Origin: Virgibacillus_P tibetensis
GTDB lineage: Bacteria; Bacillota; Bacilli; Bacillales; Amphibacillaceae
Assembly: GCF_036026595.1 (NCBI RefSeq)
Contig: NZ_JARZFX010000004.1
Span: 124,001-188,000 of the forward strand
DNA length: 64,000 bases
Reading direction: 5' to 3'
Part shown: piece by piece, positions 51,899-60,498 of the stretch
Layout: every line of letters starts with the position of its first letter
Numbering within the stretch: the stretch's first letter is position 1
Position numbers and translations under genes: made by a program
Notes under the pieces: generated by a model
Told to the model about the DNA's origin: nothing
Databases searched by the model: none
Seen by the model: the letters and a program-made list of their open reading frames with translations, nothing else

Positions 51899-53241
51899 TG
51901 TCACTGCTACAGCGCCTGGGTGGAGAACCAGTAATAATGGTTGCGGAAGAAAGGGAGGAAATGGAGTTTAAACCGATTGCTACTAATCCCGCATCTTCTA
52001 AGCTGGAAGTCCGCCTTCATAATTTTTTTGTGGAAGAGTTTAAGAGGCCAATTAATCAGAACAAGGATTTGGAACCTTTAATTGATAAACTAGCAGAGCA
52101 ATTTTTTGAAAAAGACGGGGATCACCTTACATTCGAAGAAAAGAAAAAATTGAAGCAAAACATGACTCATGAACTGACTGGTTACGGGCCTATTTCTCCA
52201 CTTTTAGCTGACCCGGAGGTAACAGAAGTGATGGTGAACGGACCAAAAGATGTATACATTGAAGTGGAGGGGAAAATTAAAAAAACGGCGGTTCATTTTA
52301 GAGATGATTTACATGTACTTCGCATTATTGAAAAAATTGTAGCGCCTCTGGGACGGCGAATTGACGAGAGTACTCCGATGGTAGACGCGAGGCTGCCTGA
52401 TGGTTCTCGTGTTAACGCAATTATTCCCCCGCTTGCTCTGAATGGGCCAACACTCACGATTCGTAAATTTTCAGAAGTTCCCTTTACGATCCATAATTTA
52501 TTACGGATGAAAACACTAAATGAAAATATGGCGAACTTTCTTAAAGCGGCAGTAGAGTCAAAACTTAATGTTTTTATTAGTGGGGGGACAGGATCAGGAA
52601 AAACAAGTACATTGAATGTCCTGTCCTCGTTCATTCCACGAACTGAGCGAATTGTAACAATTGAGGACGCTGCCGAGCTGAAGTTATCACAAGAACACAT
52701 TGTATCCCTGGAGGCTCGACCGCAAAACATTGAGGGACAGGGTGAGATTACAATTCGGGACCTTGTACGAAATTCACTGCGGATGCGACCAGACCGGATT
52801 ATAGTCGGAGAAGTTAGGAGTGCAGAAGCCTTGGATATGCTTCAAGCGATGAATACAGGTCATGACGGAAGCCTGGGAACTGGCCATGCTAACACACCAC
52901 GGGATTTATTGGCCAGACTGGAGACCATGGTGCTAATGGCTGGTTTCGACTTGCCCGTACGCGCAATTCGTGAACAGATAGCTGGAGCATTGGAAATTAT
53001 TGTACAACAAGCGCGTATGAAAGATGGAACGAGAAAAATCACTCATATTACAGAGGTATTAGGTTTAGAAGGAGATACAATCGTTCTTCAGGATATTTTT
53101 GTTTACAAGGAAAAGAAAAACCTGTCTACCGGAAAAACGGAAGGTGCATTTAGTTCAACGGGTGTAATGCCGTATTGTATGGAGAAGCTGGAAAATGCCG
53201 GTCATCATAGTGTGCATTCCATATTTAAGGAGGAGTGGTAA
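51898..53241 (+). CDS. tadA: TadA/CpaF secretion ATPase
   Basis: This 447-residue hexameric secretion ATPase of the VirB11/TadA family has an N-terminal helical domain (about 25-130), a beta-rich N-domain and a C-terminal motor. Walker A is SGGTGSGKTS (about residues 229-238), the Asp box TIEDAAEL, Walker B-like DRIIVGEVR and the His box TGHDGSLGTGHAN. It powers pilin extraction and pilus assembly through TadB and TadC. Both ends overlap neighbouring genes by one base. Confidence 0.95.
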   Translation: MSLLQRLGGEPVIMVAEEREEMEFKPIATNPASSKLEVRLHNFFVEEFKRPINQNKDLEPLIDKLAEQFFEKDGDHLTFEEKKKLKQNMTHELTGYGPISPLLADPEVTEVMVNGPKDVYIEVEGKIKKTAVHFRDDLHVLRIIEKIVAPLGRRIDESTPMVDARLPDGSRVNAIIPPLALNGPTLTIRKFSEVPFTIHNLLRMKTLNENMANFLKAAVESKLNVFISGGTGSGKTSTLNVLSSFIPRTERIVTIEDAAELKLSQEHIVSLEARPQNIEGQGEITIRDLVRNSLRMRPDRIIVGEVRSAEALDMLQAMNTGHDGSLGTGHANTPRDLLARLETMVLMAGFDLPVRAIREQIAGALEIIVQQARMKDGTRKITHITEVLGLEGDTIVLQDIFVYKEKKNLSTGKTEGAFSSTGVMPYCMEKLENAGHHSVHSIFKEEW

Positions 53242-54194
53242 TGACCAACACAATCTATCTCCTTTTAGGCACATTCCTACTTGTGACATTCTTTTCCAAA
53301 GTAATTCTGTATCTTGTATTTGAAAAAGGGAAATACGAGAATCGGCTAAAAAAATACATTGAATATAATGATGTGATAGAAGCCAGGAAAAAGCCTGAAC
53401 AACAGGATTCTTTAGTAAAGAAAGCAAGTTTGGCTATAGAAAAAGTAGTTAACCTTTCCAAGAACGAGAGTCTCCTTATTCAATCGGGCGTAAAACTCTC
53501 ACTTGGAGAGTTATTGATCGGCAGAGCTATGGTCGCCATAATTGTTATGATGATAGGGTATTTTTATCAATTACATTTTCTGATTATTGCCTTAATTGGA
53601 GTGATCGGATTTTACTTGCCCATTCATTACGTAAAAAAGAAGCGGAAGAAGCGTTTGCAGTTGTGTTCCGACCAACTGGGATCGACATTAGGTACTATGG
53701 CTAATTCCCTGCGAGCGGGGTTCAGCTTCATGCAAACGATGCAAATGGTAGCCAAAGAAGCTGGGGAGCCATTAGGAGAGGAATTTACAAAAGCTATACA
53801 GGAAATAAATTATGGGCTTTCTGTAGAAGAATCTTTTAAGAACCTTCTGGACAGATTGCCAAATAAAGAGCTTGAAATTGTCTTAAACACCTTGATTATT
53901 CAACGCTCAAGTGGTGGGAACCTGGCTTTTCTGCTGGAAACAATACAAGAGACAATTTTAGATAGAAACAGAGTAAAGGATGAAGTAAAAGCATTAACAT
54001 CCCAGGGGAAAATGTCATCTGTAATTATTACGCTATTACCACTAGCATTGGCTCTGTATTTAAAGCTAGTTAATCCGGAATACTTTGAGATGCTCTTTTC
54101 TCACCCATTGGGCTGGGTAATGGTTATTGTTGGATCTTTGAATATTTTACTTGGTTGGTTGTTTGTCAAAAAAATTGTACAGATTGAGGTGTAA
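53241..54194 (+). CDS. tadB: TadB pilus assembly membrane protein
   Basis: This 317-residue inner-membrane platform protein of the type II secretion F family (TadB) has a first segment at about residues 5-25, a pair at about 90-130 and a final pair at about 255-315. The cytoplasmic domain carries the T2SF pattern GSTLGTMANSLRAGFSFMQTM...EIVLNTLIIQRSSGGNLAFLL, with a short gap between the two parts. It anchors TadA and couples ATP hydrolysis to pilin polymerisation with TadC. The ATG at 53241 (TAATG overlap) follows GGAGGAG. Confidence 0.92.
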   Translation: MTNTIYLLLGTFLLVTFFSKVILYLVFEKGKYENRLKKYIEYNDVIEARKKPEQQDSLVKKASLAIEKVVNLSKNESLLIQSGVKLSLGELLIGRAMVAIIVMMIGYFYQLHFLIIALIGVIGFYLPIHYVKKKRKKRLQLCSDQLGSTLGTMANSLRAGFSFMQTMQMVAKEAGEPLGEEFTKAIQEINYGLSVEESFKNLLDRLPNKELEIVLNTLIIQRSSGGNLAFLLETIQETILDRNRVKDEVKALTSQGKMSSVIITLLPLALALYLKLVNPEYFEMLFSHPLGWVMVIVGSLNILLGWLFVKKIVQIEV

Positions 54195-54195
54195 T

Positions 54196-55125
54196 ATGAC
54201 TTCTTTATATTTTATTTTATCCACCGCTATTTTTATAATGCTCGTTATCGGAGGGACTTTAACTCTCCTATTTAAGAAGCAGCTTATTATAAACAAGCGA
54301 ACGGCTTCTTACTTTGGAATTGAAGAAGGAAAGGCAAAGCCTGAGGAAAAGATTAAGAAGAAAAACAGCACAAAACATATGCGCCTTATGAAAAGAATCA
54401 GTGATAAAGCAAAGGCAATGATTGAAAAGGTAATGCCTGCTGCTAGAAAAAAGGGGTTGGAAGATCGACTTCGTGAGGCAGGATATCCGATGGACTTGTC
54501 TGCGTCTGATTTTACATTTCTGCGAGTCATCCTTGGTATTGTGCTTTTCTTTGCTGTGTATATGCTTCTGTCTGGCGTAACAACCAGTATTTCCGCAGTT
54601 TTTTTTCTTGCTGGTATTATAAGTATTCTGGGTATATATTATCCGTCTTTCTATCTAAGCAGTATTATCAAAAAACGTCGGCTTGAAATTCAAAAAAAGA
54701 TGCCCGACTTCTTTGATATGGCGAACCTGTCGATTGAAGCAGGAATGGGGATTGATGCCTCCTTGTTAAAAGTATGCAATCAACAAGAGGGGCCGCTTGC
54801 TGAAGAGTTTTTAATAACATTAGAAGATATGAAGCTCGGTAAATCCAGAAGAGAGGCATTTGTAGATTTAAGAAGTCGTGTACCTATACCACAATTCCAA
54901 AGTATTATTACCTCCTTGATCCAAGCAGATATGCTAGGGGTCGGAATGGCAAAGGTACTCCGCACATTAACAGTCAGAATAAGAGAACAACGTACACAAG
55001 CAGCCAGAGAACAAGCGATGAAAGCACCAGTTAAAATGATCTTTCCCATGATGCTTTTCATCTTCCCTGCCATATTTATCGTCATGCTCGGCCCACTCGT
55101 AATTTACCTGGTGCAGAGCTTGTAG
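54196..55125 (+). CDS. tadC: TadC pilus assembly membrane protein
   Basis: This 309-residue second platform protein of the T2SF family has a membrane segment at about 5-25, a pair at about 115-160 and a last at about 280-305. The T2SF core shows MPDFFDMANLSIEAGMGIDA and LITSLIQADMLGVGMAKVLR-like features. The ATG at 54196 lies one base after the tadB stop and follows GAGGTG; the longer frame from 54151 overlaps tadB. It is the last gene of the pilus locus, with no terminator seen before the thioesterase gene 98 bp on. Confidence 0.92.
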   Translation: MTSLYFILSTAIFIMLVIGGTLTLLFKKQLIINKRTASYFGIEEGKAKPEEKIKKKNSTKHMRLMKRISDKAKAMIEKVMPAARKKGLEDRLREAGYPMDLSASDFTFLRVILGIVLFFAVYMLLSGVTTSISAVFFLAGIISILGIYYPSFYLSSIIKKRRLEIQKKMPDFFDMANLSIEAGMGIDASLLKVCNQQEGPLAEEFLITLEDMKLGKSRREAFVDLRSRVPIPQFQSIITSLIQADMLGVGMAKVLRTLTVRIREQRTQAAREQAMKAPVKMIFPMMLFIFPAIFIVMLGPLVIYLVQSL

Positions 55126-55223
55126 TGGTGCCACTTCCCGGTTTTGTCGAACGGTTTGGCGATCACGTGTGGAAGTATCAGCTGCTTTTTGTATGCTATA
55201 CTATTCAAAAAGGAGGGAGATTG

Positions 55224-55700
55224 ATGGGTACTGATAAATCAATTCAGGACTATTATCCAGAAGATTATGCCTGGTGTTATGGTTGTGGTCGGTTAAATGA
55301 AGAAGGCTTGCACTTCAAGACGAGATGGCAAGGGGAACAAACAGTAACTGTCTATACACCTCGGCCTGAGCATTCAGCGATTCCGGGATTTGTTTATGGT
55401 GGATTACTGGCGTCATTGATCGACTGTCACGGGACAGGATCTGCCTCCATGGCATTGCATCGGAAAAATGGTCAGGAAATAGGAGATGGTACAGAGCCGC
55501 CGCGTTTTGTAACAGCCTCCCTGAAGGTGGATTTTATGAAGCCAACACCCCAGGATGTACCGTTAAATGCGATTGGTACAATTGAAGAAATTCATCCAAA
55601 GAAATGGAAAATACATACTGAAGTATTCGCAGGTGATATATGCTGCGCAAAGGGCGAAGTAGTAGCTGCGGTCATGCCTGCTAGTTTCATTCAAAGTTAA
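55224..55700 (+). CDS. hotdog-fold thioesterase, PaaI/YiiD-like
   Basis: This 158-residue hotdog-fold acyl-CoA thioesterase-like protein has an N-terminal CYGCGRLNEEGLHF motif. The catalytic-helix region is HSAIPGFVYGGLLASLIDCHG, where Gly-Gly and Asp are typical of PaaI-type enzymes. It likely hydrolyses a CoA thioester; the substrate is unknown. ATG 55224 is well supported by AAGGAGGGA; the frame could extend to a GTG at 55125 inside the tadC stop, but that stretch is not conserved-looking. It may be co-transcribed with tad genes but is unrelated in function. Confidence 0.85.
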   Translation: MGTDKSIQDYYPEDYAWCYGCGRLNEEGLHFKTRWQGEQTVTVYTPRPEHSAIPGFVYGGLLASLIDCHGTGSASMALHRKNGQEIGDGTEPPRFVTASLKVDFMKPTPQDVPLNAIGTIEEIHPKKWKIHTEVFAGDICCAKGEVVAAVMPASFIQS

Positions 55701-55705
55701 AATAG

Positions 55706-55735
55706 TTGCCGCATCCTGGGTTCAAGGAGCGGCAA
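55706..55735. terminator. convergent terminator
   Basis: TTGCCGC/GCGGCAA outer arms with inner TCCT/AGGA pairing lie 5 bp after the thioesterase stop and 5 bp after the stop of the convergent gene. The U tract is weak. Confidence 0.6.
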
Positions 55736-55740
55736 TTCAT

Positions 55741-57240
55741 TTATATCTTAAATTTCAACGTAGAAGCAATTTCTCTAATATGTTGCTCATCTATCCATAA
55801 AATCAAGTAGTTATATAATGACCCTTGTATTTCAATAGGTTTGGGGTACCTTACAATTAATGCAGCCTGTCGATTCATTTCTGCAGGCTGATCTGCTGAT
55901 GGAAAAATAAAACACGCATCCTGGTTTTGAATAGTAGATCGAATTATGCGCGGACTGGTTCCATAGGGCATTAACGGATGATAAGCTTCACCCCTGCAGA
56001 TCTCCTCGATATTATCCCCTCCACTTATAGCGGATACTTGAAAGAAACCATCATAACCTTCGTATCTCTCGTCATTTACCTTTCGCCAGTGAGAAGGATA
56101 GTTAAATTTTATTCGATAAGTCTTATTTTTGTAGATTTTTTTAAAATGACTACCTGTAAGCGAAGGGGACCATTGAATGGCTGTAATAAGAAATCCTTCC
56201 AATATCCTAAAAGGAATCCGCTGGTTGATATCGATTACCCAAAGTTCATGAGCAAAATCCTGCTCGGTACAACCAGACAGGTAAGCAATTTTCCTGCTGT
56301 CGGGTGACCAGGTAACGGGTGTTGCAAAGCAATTAGAAATCGCATGAATCAGGTCATTTTCTCCCCGCTTACCTACCGTTCTAATCTGGTTGAAATACGT
56401 ATCATTGAAAGCCGTAGCACTATAAGCTATTTTATTAGAATCGGGAGACCATGTTGGATAATAGTTTTTTGCAAGTGGCCCTCCTTCTACTTCAAACAGA
56501 TTTCCAGTTGCCAGCTCAATCGTTCGAATGAGAGAGATACTTACTCCAGGAGTTGTGTATAACACAAAGGATTCATCGGGTGAAAGACGAACATTATTAA
56601 GTGGGCCATCACTATTATTTGTTAGTTGTCTTTTCTCCGATCCATCTATGGCCATAATAAAAAGCTGGCTTATGCCATTTGTGTCCGGCGCTTGGAAGAG
56701 GATTTCTCTTCCATTGGAAAGCCATTGAACATCTGATGCGCCGGGCTGTTGAATACTTTGTGCTTGATGGGTTATAACGTCATAGATGAAAATTTGCCCT
56801 CTTGTTGTATATGCTATCTTCCTATTATCAGGAGACCAGTCGATGTGCATAATATCTTGTTCACCAAGCTGATCAATGCCTGCAATAGCCCCGGTAGGCA
56901 GGTGTAGAACATACAAGATCCTGTTTCTCCCGATAAAAGCAATTCTACTTGCATCACCTGACCATTCAGGAACGGAAAAGGAATCCCCTAAAGCCTGTGT
57001 CAGCTGAACATTTGAAGCATCTTCCGGATTGTATAACCAGATATCGAATTGTCCGGAACGATTGGTAGTATAAGCTATAAACCCTTGGTCACCTTTAGGT
57101 ATGATAATTTGTTGCCCTATAAAAATTGTATAAGGCGGGGTCAATTTATTTACAACTGCGAGCAAAACAAAGGGGACATTCCACCTTCTGGCAATCTCAT
57201 ATACTGTATCCCCGGATCGTACTGTATAGACATGTTGCAT
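55741..57240 (-). CDS. LysM domain protein with TolB-like beta-propeller repeats
   Basis: This is a 499-residue protein. An N-terminal LysM domain (residues 3-49, YTVRSGDTVYEIARRW...IIIPKG) binds peptidoglycan-type glycans. About six PD40/TolB-like repeats (about 52-365; recurring WSPDSRKIAY, WSPDSNKIAY and WSPDNRKIAY) and an unrelated C-terminal domain (about 370-499) follow. There is no signal peptide or membrane segment. LysM without a signal is known for proteins deposited on forespores (SafA-like), so a spore or cell-envelope role is possible but inferred. The start ATG 57240 follows AGGAAGTG. Three divergent architectures in one chain are unusual. Confidence 0.8.
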   Translation of the reverse strand: MQHVYTVRSGDTVYEIARRWNVPFVLLAVVNKLTPPYTIFIGQQIIIPKGDQGFIAYTTNRSGQFDIWLYNPEDASNVQLTQALGDSFSVPEWSGDASRIAFIGRNRILYVLHLPTGAIAGIDQLGEQDIMHIDWSPDNRKIAYTTRGQIFIYDVITHQAQSIQQPGASDVQWLSNGREILFQAPDTNGISQLFIMAIDGSEKRQLTNNSDGPLNNVRLSPDESFVLYTTPGVSISLIRTIELATGNLFEVEGGPLAKNYYPTWSPDSNKIAYSATAFNDTYFNQIRTVGKRGENDLIHAISNCFATPVTWSPDSRKIAYLSGCTEQDFAHELWVIDINQRIPFRILEGFLITAIQWSPSLTGSHFKKIYKNKTYRIKFNYPSHWRKVNDERYEGYDGFFQVSAISGGDNIEEICRGEAYHPLMPYGTSPRIIRSTIQNQDACFIFPSADQPAEMNRQAALIVRYPKPIEIQGSLYNYLILWIDEQHIREIASTLKFKI

Positions 57241-57372
57241 AGCTTCACTTCCTAACTAATATAGGTAATTGTCTATTCTTGTGCCCATTGTATTCGATTT
57301 GTTATAAATATGTTAATCTCACATGTATACTATCTATATAAGAACTTCTTCTAGGAGAAAAGGAGATTCGGG

Positions 57373-58017
57373 ATGCAAAAGCTTACAATCACCTCACTAC
57401 TGGATGTCATCGGAGAACTATTCTCGGATGAGATTTCTATTGCTGTTTCGAATACAAAAGAATACATATACTACCGACCAAGCAAGCGAATCGATTTAAA
57501 GATAAGACCGGGGGATGTCATCAAAGAAGAGACACTAGCTCATAAGGCGTTGATAACCGAGCAGAAGGTATCTGAATTTATTAACCGGAATGTTTATGGG
57601 GTGCCGTATCATGGTATGGCTGTTCCATTTCATTATGATGGGAAGCTGGAAGGGTGCGTCTTAGCGATTTATCCTGCGCTTACTGAAGGGAAATCTGTAG
57701 TAACGGTAAAAACCGAAGACGGCTGGAAGCCTATACCGTTTGATGATGTAAAATATTTGGAAGTCAAAGATCGAAAGACACTTGTTTTTGCGGAAGGGTT
57801 TGAAGGGACGCATAAAAATGCATTGCAGGAATTTGAATATACGTTGCCTAGAGAAACCTTTATCCGTTGTCACAGGTCATTTATTGTGAACGTAAATCAT
57901 ATTGAAGACATTCACCCAGATACACACTCAACCTTTGTATTGGCGATGAATAATGGAACTAAAATACCGGTAAGTCAATCGTATTCGAGCTATTTCCGCA
58001 AGCTTCTCGGATTTTAA
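57373..58017 (+). CDS. LytTR-family transcriptional regulator with sensory N-domain
   Basis: This 214-residue regulator has a C-terminal LytTR DNA-binding domain (about residues 118-213), with FIRCHRSFIVNVNHIEDI and IPVSQSYSSYFRKLL as typical strands. The N-terminal part (about 1-115) is a PAS-like sensory domain with GVPYHGMAVPFHYDGKLEGC; it is not a response-regulator receiver, as no phosphoacceptor Asp cluster is present. It probably senses a metabolite and controls the CoA-transferase gene 210 bp downstream. The start ATG 57373 follows AAAAGGAG. Confidence 0.82.
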   Translation: MQKLTITSLLDVIGELFSDEISIAVSNTKEYIYYRPSKRIDLKIRPGDVIKEETLAHKALITEQKVSEFINRNVYGVPYHGMAVPFHYDGKLEGCVLAIYPALTEGKSVVTVKTEDGWKPIPFDDVKYLEVKDRKTLVFAEGFEGTHKNALQEFEYTLPRETFIRCHRSFIVNVNHIEDIHPDTHSTFVLAMNNGTKIPVSQSYSSYFRKLLGF

Positions 58018-58168
58018 TTAATGTTAAAAAACTGGGCGAATGCCTTAGTTGTACTTTATATATAGCAACAAACGATACGAGAAGAGTCTTGTAAAAACAT
58101 GCTGCTTCATCCATATCTTTCTGTGCTTTAAACAATAAAATGCTTTTCCCGTCTATTTCCCCCAAAAA

Positions 58169-58182
58169 AGAAAGCGCTTCAG
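58169..58182. promoter_or_regulatory. cre-like site before the CoA-transferase gene
   Basis: AGAAAGCGCTTCAG has the CcpA core GAAAGCGCTT and matches 10 of 14 positions of TGAAAGCGCTTTCA. It lies 13-26 bp upstream of a possible -10 TATACT, about where a -35 would be, so glucose repression is plausible. Confidence 0.45.
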
Positions 58183-58227
58183 TTAAAATTATTCTTATAC
58201 TTATGAATAGTGAAAGTGGGGATGGAC

Positions 58228-59742
58228 ATGGAGAAAACGATAGATCGTATAGAAGACCCTCGCTTGCACAAACGTATCGTATCAGCAGAGGAGGCAGCCT
58301 CTTGGATACAAGATGGAATGACGTTGGGCTTAAGTGGATTTACTCGTGCTGGAGATGTAAAAGCAGTTCCTACAGCGTTGATTAAAAGGGCAGAAAATGG
58401 TGAGAAATTTAAAGTTAATGTGTTTACTGGTGCATCAATGGGTTCAAACATAGATAAAAGGTTTGCGGAAGTGGGTATCGTTAACAAACGCCTTCCTTTC
58501 CAGGCGGCTGCGACAATGCGTAAAAAAATCAATCAAGGAGAGCATTTATTTGTGGATCAACATCTGTCGCATACCGCTGAACTATTGCGTGCTGATGTAA
58601 TCGAAACAATTGATTATGCAATTTTGGAAGCGATTTCTATAACAGAAGATGGGATGGTTATTCCAACTACATCTATTGGTAACTCATTGGCATTTGCAGA
58701 AAATGCGAAGGGAATTATTATTGAAATAAATACAGCTCAATCAGAATTACTAAAAGGATTGCATGATCTATACAATCCGGAAAAACAGGGGAAACGCTCA
58801 CCCATTCCTGTTACAAAAGTAGATGATAGAATTGGTACAATTGGTATACCGATTGATATTGAAAAAGTGAAGGGAATTGTTTTCACTAGTCAGCTTGATT
58901 CTCCTTCAACAATTGTAGCTCCTGATGAGGAAACGAAGATTATGGCTGATCACCTGCTGACTTTTTTACGAAAGGAAATTGAAGCAGGTAGACTAACAGA
59001 GAAACTTGCACCAATACAATCAGGTATTGGTTCCGTAGCAAACGCTGTACTTCACGGTATGGTAGACTCAGAGTTTACGGATCTTGAGGTTTATTCAGAA
59101 GTATTACAGGATGCGGTATTCGATTTGATTGATGCAGGAAAGGTAAGTTTTGCATCATGTTGTTCCATTACACTATCGGAAGAAAAAATGAATCAGGTGT
59201 TTAGTGAATTTGAAAGATATCGTGATAAATTAATTATGCGGCCACAGGAAATATCAAATCATCCAGAAATTATTCGCCGACTTGGACTAATTTCAATTAA
59301 TACAGCACTGGAATTTGATATTTACGGTAACGTGAACTCGACACATGTGTCTGGAACGAAAATGATGAATGGTATCGGCGGCTCAGGTGACTTTGCCCGG
59401 AATGCTCGACTAGCAATTTTTGTAACAAAATCAATTGCCAAAAATGGAGATATTTCAAGTATTGTGCCATTTGCATCACATATTGATCATACAGAGCATG
59501 ATGTTGATGTTGTAGTGACAGAACAGGGTTATGCGGACTTGCGTGGTCTTGCTCCAAGAGAACATGTGCCATTAATTATAGAAAACTGTGCACATCCTAT
59601 GTACCGTGAGCAGTTATGGGATTATTATAAGGAAGCGCTGGAACGTGGTGGACAAACGCCGCATATTTTGGAGAAGGCATTATCCTGGCATGCAAACTTC
59701 ATCGAGAATGGATCCATGCGTGAACTGGTAGGGCAGAACTAA
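58228..59742 (+). CDS. acetyl-CoA hydrolase/succinyl-CoA:acetate CoA-transferase family protein
   Basis: This is a 504-residue class I CoA-transferase (Cat1/AarC-like). The probable catalytic Glu291 lies in VYSEVLQDAVFDLI, close to the position known for AarC. The C-terminal CoA-binding region includes GGSGDFARNARL and VVTEQGYADLRGLAPRE. It would interconvert succinyl-CoA and acetate with succinate and acetyl-CoA, or hydrolyse acetyl-CoA. ATG 58228 is preferred, with GTGGGG as ribosome site; a GTG at 58210 and an ATG at 58222 are alternatives. Its neighbours are the LytTR regulator and a cre-like site. Confidence 0.92.
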   Translation: MEKTIDRIEDPRLHKRIVSAEEAASWIQDGMTLGLSGFTRAGDVKAVPTALIKRAENGEKFKVNVFTGASMGSNIDKRFAEVGIVNKRLPFQAAATMRKKINQGEHLFVDQHLSHTAELLRADVIETIDYAILEAISITEDGMVIPTTSIGNSLAFAENAKGIIIEINTAQSELLKGLHDLYNPEKQGKRSPIPVTKVDDRIGTIGIPIDIEKVKGIVFTSQLDSPSTIVAPDEETKIMADHLLTFLRKEIEAGRLTEKLAPIQSGIGSVANAVLHGMVDSEFTDLEVYSEVLQDAVFDLIDAGKVSFASCCSITLSEEKMNQVFSEFERYRDKLIMRPQEISNHPEIIRRLGLISINTALEFDIYGNVNSTHVSGTKMMNGIGGSGDFARNARLAIFVTKSIAKNGDISSIVPFASHIDHTEHDVDVVVTEQGYADLRGLAPREHVPLIIENCAHPMYREQLWDYYKEALERGGQTPHILEKALSWHANFIENGSMRELVGQN

Positions 59743-59798
59743 TTTGGCATGAGTTGGATCATATTTAGTGGTAGTTAACAAAGGGATAATAATATAAG

Positions 59799-59836
59799 AA
59801 AGCTGGTTTTCCTTGGGGAAGGGAGACTGGCTTTTT
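59799..59836 (+). terminator. terminator of the CoA-transferase gene
   Basis: AAAGCTGGT pairs with ACTGGCTTT (two G-U pairs), with further pairing inside, and TTTTT overlaps the 3' arm. Confidence 0.65.
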
Positions 59837-59939
59837 AAACCGGCGCTTGTGCTTTAATTCTTTACAGTATAGACATCTTTGGTTGTAATTGTTAGAATAT
59901 TCGTATTGGAATGCAGAAAACATAGTGAAGGGTGTAGTT

Positions 59940-60395
59940 ATGGGGTTTCAATTCGTTAACCAGGAAAAATGGACGAAGAGGGGAAGGGGTGCTTTTGGAG
60001 CGGCATTGATAGCGTGATTCTTCCTTGTCTACCAAATTAGTAATATTGGGTCAATGGAGCCATACTTTATCATGCTTGGCTTTATTCCTGTTTTTATCGG
60101 AGTAGTACAGGGAATCCACTACTTTAATCGTTCCGAAAGAGATTATATTTATATGGAAGAGGAGAGGATGACTATTTATAGAGGCCCCCTCTTGCCTAAC
60201 ATTACAATTGAGTATAATGATATTCACTATTGCGTGGCAAAGAACGAACATGAGCTTATGGTAATTATGTTAGTTAATGGCCAAGAGAAGCAATTTAAAA
60301 CGGACTTGGTGTCAGATGAAGACCTGAGTCAGATAAGAGAAAAACTAAAACAACGTACAAATGTGGAAAAGTTATTTCGGACGAACGTGGAATAG
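59940..60395 (+). pseudogene. small two-TM membrane protein gene with in-frame TGA
   Basis: ATG 59940 with GAAGGGTG upstream opens a frame of 151 sense positions, interrupted only by TGA at codon 26 (60015-60017). The TGA falls within a hydrophobic stretch (AALIA-stop-FFLVYQI) where Trp would fit. The second segment (about residues 40-58, MEPYFIMLGFIPVFIGVV) and a soluble domain of about 90 residues follow, with strand-rich PH-like composition. A shortened product could start at ATG 60054. I do not recognise the family. A point nonsense mutation (TGG to TGA), a sequencing error or recoding are the options. Confidence 0.55.
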
Positions 60396-60498
60396 CATTA
60401 ATATAAAGCTGTTAATCGTTTTATGCTATAAACAGTCTGGGTACACCTAGACCCCAAGGCTCTTTTCGTTGATTTTGTTACTTTTATCATCGCATTTG

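Noticed and set aside
55125..55223. GTG start extending the thioesterase by 33 residues
   Set aside because: A consensus AAGGAGGGA ribosome site lies inside this stretch, just before ATG 55224.
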